A stretch of 33,568 bases of DNA. Source: Alphaproteobacteria bacterium. Lineage in GTDB: Bacteria > Pseudomonadota > Alphaproteobacteria > ATCC43930 > CGMCC-115725. The notes below the pieces were generated by a model. It worked only from the letters and a program-made list of their open reading frames with translations. It was not told the origin of the DNA and made no database searches. The stretch lies in the NCBI GenBank assembly GCA_030041335.1, contig JASHOB010000261.1:1-33568 (forward strand), in the 5' to 3' direction. A program made the translations under genes and the position numbers. Below are positions 7,613 to 15,872 of this stretch, in pieces. Each line of letters begins with the position of its first letter. The stretch's first letter is position 1.

Positions 7613-8364
7613 CAATCTTAACACGCGACGACGGCGCGACAATCGCCTACCGCCGCCGCGCCGGCAAGGCGCCCGGCCTGGTCTTTCTGGGCGGCTTCAT
7701 GTCGGACATGAACGGTACCAAGGCGAGCTATCTCGATTCCTATGCGGCGGCGCGCGGTCGTGCCTACCTTCGCTTCGACGCTTTCGGACACGGCGCTTCG
7801 TCCGGTGACTTGAATGTCGCAACCGTCGGACGCTGGCGCGCCGACGCAAGCGCCATGATGGACGCGCTGACAAAGGGGCCGCAGGTCGTCGTGGGATCGA
7901 GCCTCGGCGGTTGGATCATGCTGCTCGCGGCATTGGATAGGCCAGCCCGGATTGCGGCGCTGGTCGGAATCGCCGCCGCCCCTGACGCGACCGAGACACT
8001 GATGTGGCGACGCTTTTCACCCGAGACGCGGGCGAAGATTATGCGCGACGGCTTCGTCGACCTGCCTTCGCCCTATAGCGTGGCGCCCTATCGCTTTACC
8101 CGCAAGCTGATCGAGGAAGGACGCCGGCATCTGGTGATGGAGAAGCCGCTGCCGATCGCATGTCCGGTCCGCCTGCTCCACGGGATGGAGGATCACGACG
8201 TGCCGTGGCAGACCAGCCTCGACCTCACGCGGCATGTCTCGGGCAGCGATGTCGCCGTGACTCTGGTGAAAAGCGGCGATCATCGTCTGTCGCGCCCCAG
8301 CGATCTCGACCGGTTGGCCGGTGTCCTGGATGCGCTGACCGGAGCCCCGGCACTTCGAGGCTAG
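7588..8364 (+). CDS. alpha/beta hydrolase (ABHD10/thioesterase-like)
   Basis: A 258-residue cytoplasmic serine hydrolase. The nucleophile elbow GSSLGG places the catalytic Ser at about residue 105. The acid is probably the Asp in LLHGMEDHDVPW and the base is the His in KSGDHRLS near the C-terminus. The lid-less core and the FGHGASSGD segment resemble the ABHD10 / palmitoyl-protein-thioesterase group, which often occurs in Alphaproteobacteria. I chose the ATG at 7588 because GAGG lies 8 nt upstream. The in-frame ATG at 7555 would deepen the overlap with the divergent glycosyltransferase. It converges with the CoA-ligase-like gene. The substrate is unknown. Confidence 0.88.
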   Translation: MPEKPGPPSILTRDDGATIAYRRRAGKAPGLVFLGGFMSDMNGTKASYLDSYAAARGRAYLRFDAFGHGASSGDLNVATVGRWRADASAMMDALTKGPQVVVGSSLGGWIMLLAALDRPARIAALVGIAAAPDATETLMWRRFSPETRAKIMRDGFVDLPSPYSVAPYRFTRKLIEEGRRHLVMEKPLPIACPVRLLHGMEDHDVPWQTSLDLTRHVSGSDVAVTLVKSGDHRLSRPSDLDRLAGVLDALTGAPALRG

Positions 8365-8549
8365 TACCTGCTTGTCGTCCGGGACGGTCTCTCGCCATGC
8401 CTGCCATGGACCGAGCCAAGCTCGGCTCAGGGTTGCGCTCGGACCAAGCGGTGGTGGCAGCGACGGTCCCGCGCCGATCTTCACAAGAAGAATCTGATTG
8501 CGTCTCTCGTCACTGCCGGCGTTTGCCGGGCGCCGTTCCTCGGCACCAA

Positions 8550-10304
8550 TCATTCATCGAGCGCCACCGCCGTTTCGATTGGCTCCTCTATGCCATCGCC
8601 GGCGATGGCGGCACCGAGTTGCGCAATCGCGCGGCTGGCGGCACCGACATCGCGGCCGGCAAAGAGATCGGCACCGGGCATTCGCCGCAGCGCTGCAGCA
8701 ACATCCTCCGCGACAAGATCGGGCGGCAGAACGATGGTCTCGGGCAGGGCTTCGGCCCAAGTACCGCCAAAGCCGACCTCGAGAAGCGGGCCCCATTCCG
8801 GGTCGTGCACCGCCTTCACCCGCAATTGCAAGGCCTGGGGTGCGGCTTTTCGCGGCCTCGCCGGCGCCGCGGCGAGGGGCGGCAAGGTCGGCCGCGCCAG
8901 GGCGCGCGCATAATGGGTAAGGTAGGCCATGGCGCGGAGCGCCCGGTCGGGGGAGGCGAAATAGGGAACGCCACGCGCGCGGCATTGGGCGATCAACTCC
9001 GGCGGTACCGGATTATCGAAACTGAGATTGGTCATGACGACGGGCTTGGCCGCACCCGATACCGCGTTGAGGATGCGTTGTCCTTTCGCCAGGCCGAACC
9101 CGGTCGGTCCCATCAGCGGCGCCAGTATCAGGCTGCCGATGCGCGGATCAGCGAGCAGCAATGGCAGCGACTTGTCGTACATTTCCGGGTCCTTGATCGC
9201 TTGCGCGGTCATGTCGAGCGGATTGGACGGCGGGGCGTAGACCGGCATCACCGGCATGAGCGCCCGGTAAATATCGGGCGACAGGGTCGGCAGATCGATG
9301 CCGATCTGGGCCGCGTAGTCGAGCGCCAGACCCTTGTAGGCGCCGGAATCGGCCATCACTGCCGGCCCCATGGTGGGCGGCGACGGGAAATAAAGGAACA
9401 GCTCGGCGGTATCGAGCAACTCCTCGATCTTGTCCACCAACACGATGGAAGCGCGCTCCGTCAATGCGCGCATTGCGCGGTAATTGCTGGTGATGGCGTA
9501 GGTGTGGGTGATGGCGGATTCACGCGCGACCGCGCTCGATCCCGCATGCAGCATCACGATCGGCTTTTTGCGGCGGCGCGCGCGCGCCGCGAGCTCGAGA
9601 AATCGCGCTGGGTCGCGCAACTGCTCGGCATAAATCGCCACCACGCCGACCGCGTGATCGTCGAGCACATAGTCGAGATAATCCTCGCAGGTGAGACCCG
9701 CTTCGTTGCCCGAGGAGACGCTGTAGGATACCGGCAGGCCGCGCTGCTGGATCGAACCGCGGAACACGCCGGCCAGTGCCCCGCTTTGGGCGATAATGGC
9801 GAGACTCGGTCGTTCGCCCGTCACCTGGCGCGGCTCCGATGCCCCGAAGGTCAGCGCCTGGCCGCCCTCGAGCGAATTGGTGACGCCGAGACAGTTGGGC
9901 CCGATGATGCCCATTCCAGCCGCGCGCGCGACACTGGCAATCCGCTCCTGCGCCGCAATTCCGTCGCCGCCGACCTCGGCAAACCCGGCGGCGAAGATCA
10001 TCACATTGCCCATGCGCTTCCTCGCGCAGCTCTCGACCGCCGCCACTACCGCCCGTTCCGGAATGCATAGCACCACGACGTCGATGCCGTCGGGCAGTTC
10101 TTCGATGGTGGGCACGCAGGGTCGGCCGAATACTTCGGTGCGATTGCGGCTCACGAGATGGAGCGCGCCGGAGAAGCCTGCCCTCTCCAGATTGCCGATG
10201 ATGTTGCCGCCCGGTTGGCCCGGCTCGGGCGAGACGCCCACGATTGCGACCGATCGCGGCCTCATCAAACGGGCAACGGCTTCGCGCATGGCGGGAGCGG
10301 ACAC
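8550..10304 (-). CDS. NDP-forming acyl-CoA synthetase-like protein lacking the ATP-grasp N-lobe
   Basis: The protein is homologous to single-chain NDP-forming acyl-CoA synthetases (acetate-CoA ligase family), which convert acyl-CoA, ADP and phosphate to acid, ATP and CoA or the reverse. Residues 1-135 form the CoA-binding Rossmann domain (PRSVAIVGVS, GIIGPNCLG). Residues 165-300 are succinyl-CoA-ligase-alpha-like, with a THT motif placing His at about 267 where the phosphohistidine is expected. Residues 310-465 are the third flavodoxin-like domain. A Pro/Ala-rich linker (about 471-490) then leads straight into the VHDPEWGPLLEVGFGG segment that normally lies late in the ATP-grasp domain. The ATP-grasp N-lobe is missing, and the protein has 584 residues where about 700 is usual. 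GTG at 10304 is chosen because AAGGGAG lies 7 nt upstream. Confidence 0.85.
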   Translation of the reverse strand: MSAPAMREAVARLMRPRSVAIVGVSPEPGQPGGNIIGNLERAGFSGALHLVSRNRTEVFGRPCVPTIEELPDGIDVVVLCIPERAVVAAVESCARKRMGNVMIFAAGFAEVGGDGIAAQERIASVARAAGMGIIGPNCLGVTNSLEGGQALTFGASEPRQVTGERPSLAIIAQSGALAGVFRGSIQQRGLPVSYSVSSGNEAGLTCEDYLDYVLDDHAVGVVAIYAEQLRDPARFLELAARARRRKKPIVMLHAGSSAVARESAITHTYAITSNYRAMRALTERASIVLVDKIEELLDTAELFLYFPSPPTMGPAVMADSGAYKGLALDYAAQIGIDLPTLSPDIYRALMPVMPVYAPPSNPLDMTAQAIKDPEMYDKSLPLLLADPRIGSLILAPLMGPTGFGLAKGQRILNAVSGAAKPVVMTNLSFDNPVPPELIAQCRARGVPYFASPDRALRAMAYLTHYARALARPTLPPLAAAPARPRKAAPQALQLRVKAVHDPEWGPLLEVGFGGTWAEALPETIVLPPDLVAEDVAAALRRMPGADLFAGRDVGAASRAIAQLGAAIAGDGIEEPIETAVALDE

Positions 10305-10439
10305 AACTTTTCTCCCTTGCGTTTTTCTGTTGCTTAGTTCATGGCAAACGATATGACATTTCGTAGCATCGCCATGTGGCACGGGTAAATAGCTCGGTTG
10401 AAATTGCGCACGCCGCCGTCAGCAATCCAGGGAAACTCG
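10305..10439. promoter_or_regulatory. divergent control region with CATGGC/GCCATG dyad
   Basis: The 135 nt between the CoA-ligase-like gene and the MetE-like operon must hold both promoters. CATGGC at 10340-10345 and GCCATG at 10371-10376 form a 6-bp inverted repeat with a 25-nt gap, and an inner ACGA / TCGT pair is nested within it. An AGGGA lies 6 nt before the ATG at 10440. A shared regulator site is plausible but not shown. Confidence 0.35.
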
Positions 10440-11570
10440 ATGGTATCAGCACCGCTTGTTCGCACCGTGCCGCCGTTTCGTGCCGACCAGGTTGGCAGTT
10501 TGCTCAAGCCCAGGGCCTTGATCGAGGCCTATAAGGCGCGCGAGAAAAAGGAAATTGCCGAGGAGAAGTTCCAGGGAATTGAGCAGGCCGCGGTCCGCGA
10601 GGTGGTGAAGCTGCAAGAGGAACTTGGCTTCAAATCGGTCACCGACGGCGAATATTCCCGCTCCGGCTGGCAGCGCGATTTCCTCGTCAGCTTTGCCAAC
10701 GTCAAGATCGTGCCGACCGCCGTGAAGATGCGCTTTCACACCGAGGACGGCGCCACCGACATGATTCCGCCGGGCCTCCACGTCGCCGGCAAGCTGTCGC
10801 GCCCGCGCCCGATCTTCATCGATGCGTTCAAGTTCCTGCGATCGGTCACCAAGGTGGTGCCGAAAATCACGATCCCGTCGCCGTCGCTGATGCATTTCCG
10901 CGGCGGCCGCAAATCGGTCGACGAGCGAGCCTATCCCGACATTGAAGAGTTCTATGGCGACCTCGCTCGCGTCTACGCTGAAGAGATCGCGGACCTTGGC
11001 CGCAACGGTTGCACTTACCTGCAGATTGACGAAACCAATTTCGCCTATTTGTGCGACCCGAGTTTGCGCGAGCAGGTGCGCGCCATCGGTGAGGATCCCG
11101 ACCAGCTACCGCACACCTATGCCCGTCTCATCAACAATTCGATCGCCGGCAAGCCCGCCAATATGACGGTCTGCATGCATCTCTGCCGCGGCAACGCCAA
11201 CAGCGCCTGGGTCGCGCAAGGCGGCTACGAGCCGGTAGCGGAGACGCTGTTCAACGAGATCGGAATTACCGGTTATTTCCTCGAATACGATTCGGCGCGC
11301 GCCGGCGGATTCGAGCCGTTGCGCTTCGTGCCCAAGGGCAAGATCGTCGTGCTCGGCCTCGTGACCACGAAGAAGGGCAAGCTCGAGACCAAGGACGAGC
11401 TCAAGCGCCGGATCGATGAGGCGGCGAAATTCGTGCCGCTGGAACAGCTCGCGCTCAGTCCGCAATGCGGATTTTCCTCGACGCTCGAAGGCAATAAGAT
11501 CACCGTTGAGGAAGAGATCGCGAAGCTCGAGCTGATCGTCGACACCGCCCGCGACGTCTGGGGCGATTGA
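10440..11570 (+). CDS. MetE C-terminal-like (cobalamin-independent methionine synthase family) zinc methyltransferase
   Basis: A 376-residue TIM-barrel protein equivalent to the catalytic C-terminal half of cobalamin-independent methionine synthase and without its N-terminal domain. The zinc ligand set can be traced: H247 and C249 in CMHLCRGN, E282 in FLEYDS and C343 in LSPQCGFSS. The N-terminal RADQVGSLLKP and the TDGEYSR segment are typical of the family, which also includes alkyl-thiol transferases such as epoxyalkane:coenzyme M transferase. It is unlikely to be the housekeeping methionine synthase, because it opens an operon with a ring-cleavage dioxygenase and RidA. ATG 10440 has AGGGA 6 nt upstream, and an in-frame TTG at 10398 is less likely. 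The thiol acceptor and the alkyl group transferred are unknown. Confidence 0.88.
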   Translation: MVSAPLVRTVPPFRADQVGSLLKPRALIEAYKAREKKEIAEEKFQGIEQAAVREVVKLQEELGFKSVTDGEYSRSGWQRDFLVSFANVKIVPTAVKMRFHTEDGATDMIPPGLHVAGKLSRPRPIFIDAFKFLRSVTKVVPKITIPSPSLMHFRGGRKSVDERAYPDIEEFYGDLARVYAEEIADLGRNGCTYLQIDETNFAYLCDPSLREQVRAIGEDPDQLPHTYARLINNSIAGKPANMTVCMHLCRGNANSAWVAQGGYEPVAETLFNEIGITGYFLEYDSARAGGFEPLRFVPKGKIVVLGLVTTKKGKLETKDELKRRIDEAAKFVPLEQLALSPQCGFSSTLEGNKITVEEEIAKLELIVDTARDVWGD

Positions 11571-11591
11571 GGAACGGGCAGGAGAACCGGC

Positions 11592-12587
11592 ATGGCGAAA
11601 TTCGCGGCAGCGTTCGGCTCATCCCACAGCGTGATGCTGGTATGCGAAGAGCAAGATTGGATCGGCAAGTTCCCGCCCTCCGATCGGCGCATGGTGCATC
11701 ACGATTTCGACGGTGAGCTGATCTCCTATGACGATCTCGTCGCCAAGTTTGCCGATCACGCCGCGCCCCTGGTCCGGCCTGACGCGATCTCGAAGCGCTG
11801 GCACAAGACCCAGGCCGCGATGGACCATATGCGCGACGAGCTGCAGGGTGCGGAGCTTGACGCTTTGATCATCGTCGGCGATGACCAGCACGAGCTGTTC
11901 CCGCCGTACCACAATCCGGCCATCGCGATCTATTACGGTGAAACCATCCGCAACACCAAGGCGCGTACGGACTTGCCGGCCGACGACTGGTATCACCGCG
12001 CCCAGCAGCGCCGCAAAGAGGATGACCGGGATGTCGACTACCCGGTCCATGCCCCTCTGGCGAAGCATCTCATCGAGGGCTTGACCGAAAGAAACTTCGA
12101 CATCACCGCGATCAACGCAATGGCGCCCGGCCAGTCCGAAGGCCATGCCTACTCGTTCATCCATCGCCGCTACTTGCGGGGTCATCGGCTGCCCATCGTG
12201 CCGATTTTCGTCAACACCTATTACCAACCGAACCCGCCCACGCCTGAGCGCTGCATCGCGCTCGGCAAGGAAATCGGCAAGCTGATCGACAGCTTTCCCC
12301 AGAACATCCGCGTCGGCTTCCTCGGCTCGGGCGGTCTCTCGCATTTCGTCGTCGACGAGAAGCTCGACCAAGGTGTCATCGATGCCTTGAAGCGCGGCGA
12401 TCTCGACTGGCTTGCCCGGTTGACGCCGAAGCGGCTGCAGGCCGGCACGTCCGAGATTCGCAACTGGCTCGTGGTTGCCGGCGCCGTTGCGGGGACCGAC
12501 ATGAAAATCACCTGGTCCGACTACATTCCAGGCTATCGCACCCCCGCCTTGACCGGAACCGGTCTCGGTTTCGTCCGTTGGTCGTGA
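11592..12587 (+). CDS. class III extradiol ring-cleavage dioxygenase (LigB-like catalytic subunit)
   Basis: A 331-residue protein of the LigB superfamily, Fe(II) enzymes that open catecholic rings beside the hydroxyls. The catalytic residues can be matched to protocatechuate 4,5-dioxygenase LigB: H12 in FGSSHSV, H100 in VGDDQHELF and E288 in GTSEIRNWL as iron ligands, and H251 in GSGGLSHFV as the catalytic base. No LigA-type small subunit is fused or adjacent. It starts at ATG 11592, 21 nt after the MetE-like stop and preceded by GGCAGGAGAA, so the two are cotranscribed. The substrate is likely a catechol- or gallate-like compound, but this is inference from the family. Confidence 0.9.
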   Translation: MAKFAAAFGSSHSVMLVCEEQDWIGKFPPSDRRMVHHDFDGELISYDDLVAKFADHAAPLVRPDAISKRWHKTQAAMDHMRDELQGAELDALIIVGDDQHELFPPYHNPAIAIYYGETIRNTKARTDLPADDWYHRAQQRRKEDDRDVDYPVHAPLAKHLIEGLTERNFDITAINAMAPGQSEGHAYSFIHRRYLRGHRLPIVPIFVNTYYQPNPPTPERCIALGKEIGKLIDSFPQNIRVGFLGSGGLSHFVVDEKLDQGVIDALKRGDLDWLARLTPKRLQAGTSEIRNWLVVAGAVAGTDMKITWSDYIPGYRTPALTGTGLGFVRWS

Positions 12588-12609
12588 ATAGAGACAAGGG
12601 AGGCACGAT

Positions 12610-12990
12610 ATGCGTCAGCAAAGTATTCACCTGCCGGGCGTGAGCCACAATGCGCCCATCCCTCTGGGAGCGCGGGTCGGCAATATCCTCGCCACGGGCG
12701 GTGTCAGCGGCATCGATCCTTCGACCGGCAAGGTCGCCGAGGGCGCCGACGCCCAGGCAAAGTTCGCCTTCCAGAACATGGGCAATATACTGAAGCAGGG
12801 CGGCATGGATTGGGGCGATGTCGTCAAGCTCACCGTCTTTCTCGTCGACGACGCGCATCGCGGTGCCATCAACAAATACTGGCTGGAAGTGTATCCGGAC
12901 GAGCATCACCGTCCGGCGCGACACTCGCTGGTGCAAAATTTGCGTGGCGGCGTGCTCCTGCAGCTCGAGGCGCTGGCAGTCGCCAAATAG
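12610..12990 (+). CDS. RidA family (YjgF/YER057c/UK114) protein
   Basis: A 126-residue RidA-like trimeric deaminase, whose best-known members hydrolyse reactive enamines and imines to keto acids. The conserved ATGGVSGIDP, the MDWGDVVKLTVFLVD segment and the C-terminal PARHS and LQLEALAVAK blocks are present. The Arg of the PAR motif and the late Glu match the residues that bind the substrate carboxylate and activate water in RidA. It begins 22 nt after the dioxygenase stop codon, with GGGAGGC upstream, and is the last gene of the three-gene operon before a strong terminator. Many catabolic operons carry a dedicated RidA paralogue. Its substrate here is unknown. Confidence 0.93.
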   Translation: MRQQSIHLPGVSHNAPIPLGARVGNILATGGVSGIDPSTGKVAEGADAQAKFAFQNMGNILKQGGMDWGDVVKLTVFLVDDAHRGAINKYWLEVYPDEHHRPARHSLVQNLRGGVLLQLEALAVAK

Positions 12991-13028
12991 ACATCGAATT
13001 AAGCGGCGCGGAGAAAGCCGCGACTTGG

Positions 13029-13053
13029 GGGCGCCTTCGGGCGCCCTTTTTTT
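13029..13053 (+). terminator. intrinsic terminator with UUCG loop
   Basis: A perfect 7-bp stem, GGGCGCC (13029-13035) with GGCGCCC (13040-13046), closes a TTCG tetraloop and is followed directly by seven T residues (13047-13053). It is placed 38 nt after the RidA stop codon and ends the MetE-like/LigB/RidA operon. It also separates that operon from the membrane glycosyltransferase. Confidence 0.93.
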
Positions 13054-13084
13054 CCACCGCTATTGCGTTAGGCTCGAAGCCGTT

Positions 13085-14596
13085 ATGGCCCGCCGCAACC
13101 TCCGCCAAATCAGATCGGAAACCGACGAAGAGCGGATGTTCCGCTGGGCATTATGGTCGGTATTTCTAATCACGGTCGCGCGCCTGGTATGGCTGGCGCT
13201 GGACCGGACCGATCTCTACCCCGACGAGGCGCAGTACTGGGTCTGGGCGCAGCATCTCGACTGGGGCTATTACTCCAAACCACCGATGGTCGCCTGGCTG
13301 ATCGCCGCTTCGACGCGGCTCTTTGGCGATACCGGACCGGCGGTGCGAATTTTTTCGCCGCTCCTGCATTTTGCCACGGCGATGACGATCTACAGCTGCG
13401 CCAAGCAGCTTTACGATTTGCGCACGGCCTACTGGTCCGCGCTGACCTATGCGGCGCTGCCCGGCGTCACCGTGTCGGCGACGATCATGTCGACCGACGC
13501 GCCGATGTTGTTGTGCTGGGCAGTTGCACTGCTAGCGTTCCTGCGCGCCCGCGCCAGCCTTGACCGTCGGTGGTGGCTGGTGGTGGGGATCGCCATCGGA
13601 CTGGGCCTGCTGTCGAAATACGCCATGGCCTATTGGCTCTTATGCGCGGTCATTTTCCTCGGGCTGTGGCGGGAAGAGCGACGACATCTGCCCATGCTGC
13701 TGGGCGCGACCGCGCTTGGTCTCGTCATCTACGCCCCTAATTTTCTTTGGAATTTCGCCAATGAGTTTCTCAGCTATCGGCATACCGAGGCCAATGCCTC
13801 GCTGGGCGGGCCACTGATCCATCCGAGGCATCTTGTCGAATTTCTCGGCGCGCAGTTCGGGGTGTTCGGGCCGCTTCTCTTTGGCGCTCTCGTCGCCATG
13901 ATGGTACTCGCCGGCCGGACGCTGTCCGACCGCCGCGCCCAGTTGCTGGCGTGTTTCACCTTGCCGCCGCTCGCCCTCATGCTGGTCTTGAGCCTCGTGT
14001 CGCGGGCGCAAGCGAATTGGGCGGCGCCGTCCTATATCGCCGCGACCATTCTCGTCGTGGCCTGGTTGCTGGCCGAGGGCCGGCGAATCATCATCACCGT
14101 GTCGCTCGCGCTGCATCTCGTCGCGGCATTGCTGGTTGCGGTGGGGTTGCGCAATATCGCTGCGGTCGCCGGCGTCAATCTTCCCGTGCAATACGATCCT
14201 CTGCACCGGCTGCAGGGCTGGCGCACACTCGGCCGCGCGATCTCGGCCGAACTGGCGCGGCATCCTGGAGCGATTTTGATGGCTGACAACCGCGAGTTGC
14301 TCGCGGCGCTGATGTTCTACGTCGAGCCGCATCCGTTTGATGCGCTCGAATGGGACCCAAACGGCATTCACGATCAGTTTGAGCTGAGCCAGCGGGCCGC
14401 CCTCGACGTCGGCGCCGATTTCCTTTTGGTCAGCCAAAATCCGCACGATCTCGGCCCCATTCTGGCACGCTTCAAGGAGGTGGGGCCGCCGGAAACCATC
14501 ACCATCTTCATCGGCCGACCGGGGGCCGTCGCGTCGCCGGCAGAGCAACGCCGTTATGCGGTCTATTATCTCAAAGGCTTCAAGGGCTTTCCCTGA
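13085..14596 (+). CDS. ArnT/PMT-type (GT39-like) membrane glycosyltransferase
   Basis: A 503-residue polytopic inner-membrane protein of the dolichyl/undecaprenyl-phosphate sugar transferase group (GT39/GT83, ArnT-like). The first periplasmic loop carries the catalytic acidic pair in LYPDEAQYWVWAQ (D47, E48), followed by WGYYSKPPMVAW, the usual substrate-loop pattern. About ten hydrophobic segments follow, then a soluble C-terminal part from about residue 390. It would move a sugar from a polyprenyl-phosphate carrier to lipid A, glycan or protein. The acceptor is unknown. ATG 13085 is the first start after the upstream terminator. Its last 17 nt overlap the end of the convergent PAP2 gene. 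Confidence 0.9.
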   Translation: MARRNLRQIRSETDEERMFRWALWSVFLITVARLVWLALDRTDLYPDEAQYWVWAQHLDWGYYSKPPMVAWLIAASTRLFGDTGPAVRIFSPLLHFATAMTIYSCAKQLYDLRTAYWSALTYAALPGVTVSATIMSTDAPMLLCWAVALLAFLRARASLDRRWWLVVGIAIGLGLLSKYAMAYWLLCAVIFLGLWREERRHLPMLLGATALGLVIYAPNFLWNFANEFLSYRHTEANASLGGPLIHPRHLVEFLGAQFGVFGPLLFGALVAMMVLAGRTLSDRRAQLLACFTLPPLALMLVLSLVSRAQANWAAPSYIAATILVVAWLLAEGRRIIITVSLALHLVAALLVAVGLRNIAAVAGVNLPVQYDPLHRLQGWRTLGRAISAELARHPGAILMADNRELLAALMFYVEPHPFDALEWDPNGIHDQFELSQRAALDVGADFLLVSQNPHDLGPILARFKEVGPPETITIFIGRPGAVASPAEQRRYAVYYLKGFKGFP

Positions 14597-15872
14597 GCGT
14601 CAGCTTCCTGTGCTCGAACCAGGCGCGTGCTCCCCACCAGGTCAGGAGCGCAAGATAAAATCCGCCGACCAAGTCACTTAGATAGTGAGCGCCGAGAATG
14701 ACGCGGCTGGCGCAAATCAGCAGCGCCGCCGTCCACCAAACCGGCCAAAGGCGCGGCCAAATCGTCGTCAATGACAAGGCCAGTGCCGTTGCGGTCGCGA
14801 CATGTCCCGAGGGGAACGACCAGTGGTCGGAACCCCAGCGAAACCACGCAAACCCGAATTCGCCATGGCTGAAGAACAGTTTTGGCCGCGCACGCGCCAC
14901 GATCACCTTGATGACGTCGACACCGAGACCCGATACGGCGACATTGACGAAGATAAAGGCGGCACGCCAGGCATTGACGCGCCAGCGTCCGCCGACGAGA
15001 TAGAAAAGGGCAAAGGCTGCGGCGCTGACGATCAAATAGCCTTGGGACAAGCCGAATTGAGTGACGACGCCGGCGAGCGCCAAAGTCCCAGGACGAAGAC
15101 CGCGCGCGAGGACGGCAACCGGCCGGTCATAGAAGAAATAGGCGAGCGTGCCGGCAAGAAGGCAGACCACGCCCAGCGCCAAAAGCCGGGGCGTTTGCTC
15201 GAAAGCTGCGATACCGCGGCGCCTTGCGATCAGCTGGTATGAGAGCCAGCTGCTGCCGATCACGATCAGTCCCGAAAAGACCACATCGGACAAGAAATGG
15301 GCACCCTGCGCCATCCGCATCAAACCGATGAGCGTGCCGGCGACAATGGCGGCGCCGAAAACTCTGCGTCTTGGCCGCACCGCGGGGATCAGCAGCGCGA
15401 AGGAGACGAAATAGAAGCCGATCGCGGGATGACCGGCGGGAAACGAGCAGTTGCGTTCGCATTGATCGCTCGGCTCCAGCGCCGGGGTGAATTGCTTGCT
15501 GCCGCCGAACTCGGCGATTTGGCTCGGCCGCGCGCGGCCCCAGTGATCCTTGAGCGCGCTATTGACGATAACGCCCGGACCGACGGCGAGCGAAACCATC
15601 AAAAAGATCACGCCGACCCGGTCGAGGCCGCCGAGCGGGCGCTGTCGCCACAGTATGATCAGCAGCGCCAGCGGCAACGAAATCGCGAGCGCGTCGGTGA
15701 CCCAATAGACCGAGCGAAAGACGAAGCGCGAAACCATCTCGTCGGTAAGGATGAAACCGCCGCTGTAGAACCAGCCTTCGACCCACACATCGACCCGGGG
15801 AACGGCGCTGAACAACGCAACAGCGAACAGCGACAACGCGCCATAGATGACAACGCCGCGATGTGCCGCCAC
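14580..15872 (-). CDS. tandem PAP2 (two-domain) membrane phosphatase
   Basis: A 430-residue membrane protein containing two complete PAP2 (phosphatidic acid phosphatase type 2) motifs in series. First copy: K108(x)6RP in KDHWGRARP, FPAGH with H148, and R186(x)5H192(x)3D196. Second copy: K322(x)6RP in KVIVARARP, FPSGH at about 353-357, and SR390(x)5H396(x)3D400. All three catalytic blocks look intact in both, except that the first has Ala in place of Ser in PSGH. Such enzymes remove phosphate from lipid phosphates such as undecaprenyl diphosphate, lipid A or phosphatidylglycerol phosphate. The start is GTG 15872, which shares its G with the TAG of the upstream ELM1-family gene, so the two are translationally coupled. 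Confidence 0.9.
   Translation of the reverse strand: MAAHRGVVIYGALSLFAVALFSAVPRVDVWVEGWFYSGGFILTDEMVSRFVFRSVYWVTDALAISLPLALLIILWRQRPLGGLDRVGVIFLMVSLAVGPGVIVNSALKDHWGRARPSQIAEFGGSKQFTPALEPSDQCERNCSFPAGHPAIGFYFVSFALLIPAVRPRRRVFGAAIVAGTLIGLMRMAQGAHFLSDVVFSGLIVIGSSWLSYQLIARRRGIAAFEQTPRLLALGVVCLLAGTLAYFFYDRPVAVLARGLRPGTLALAGVVTQFGLSQGYLIVSAAAFALFYLVGGRWRVNAWRAAFIFVNVAVSGLGVDVIKVIVARARPKLFFSHGEFGFAWFRWGSDHWSFPSGHVATATALALSLTTIWPRLWPVWWTAALLICASRVILGAHYLSDLVGGFYLALLTWWGARAWFEHRKLTLRESP

Noticed and set aside
8411-8425. A CCGAGC / GCTCGG inverted repeat between the convergent hydrolase and CoA-ligase-like genes
   Set aside because: The loop is only 3 nt, there is no T-tract, and nothing else supports a terminator.
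8160-10070. A 636-codon open frame on the plus strand opposite the CoA-ligase-like gene
   Set aside because: The minus-strand protein has clear CoA-binding and ligase motifs. The plus-strand frame is rich in Arg, Gly and His without family features and arises from the scarcity of stop codons in GC-rich DNA.
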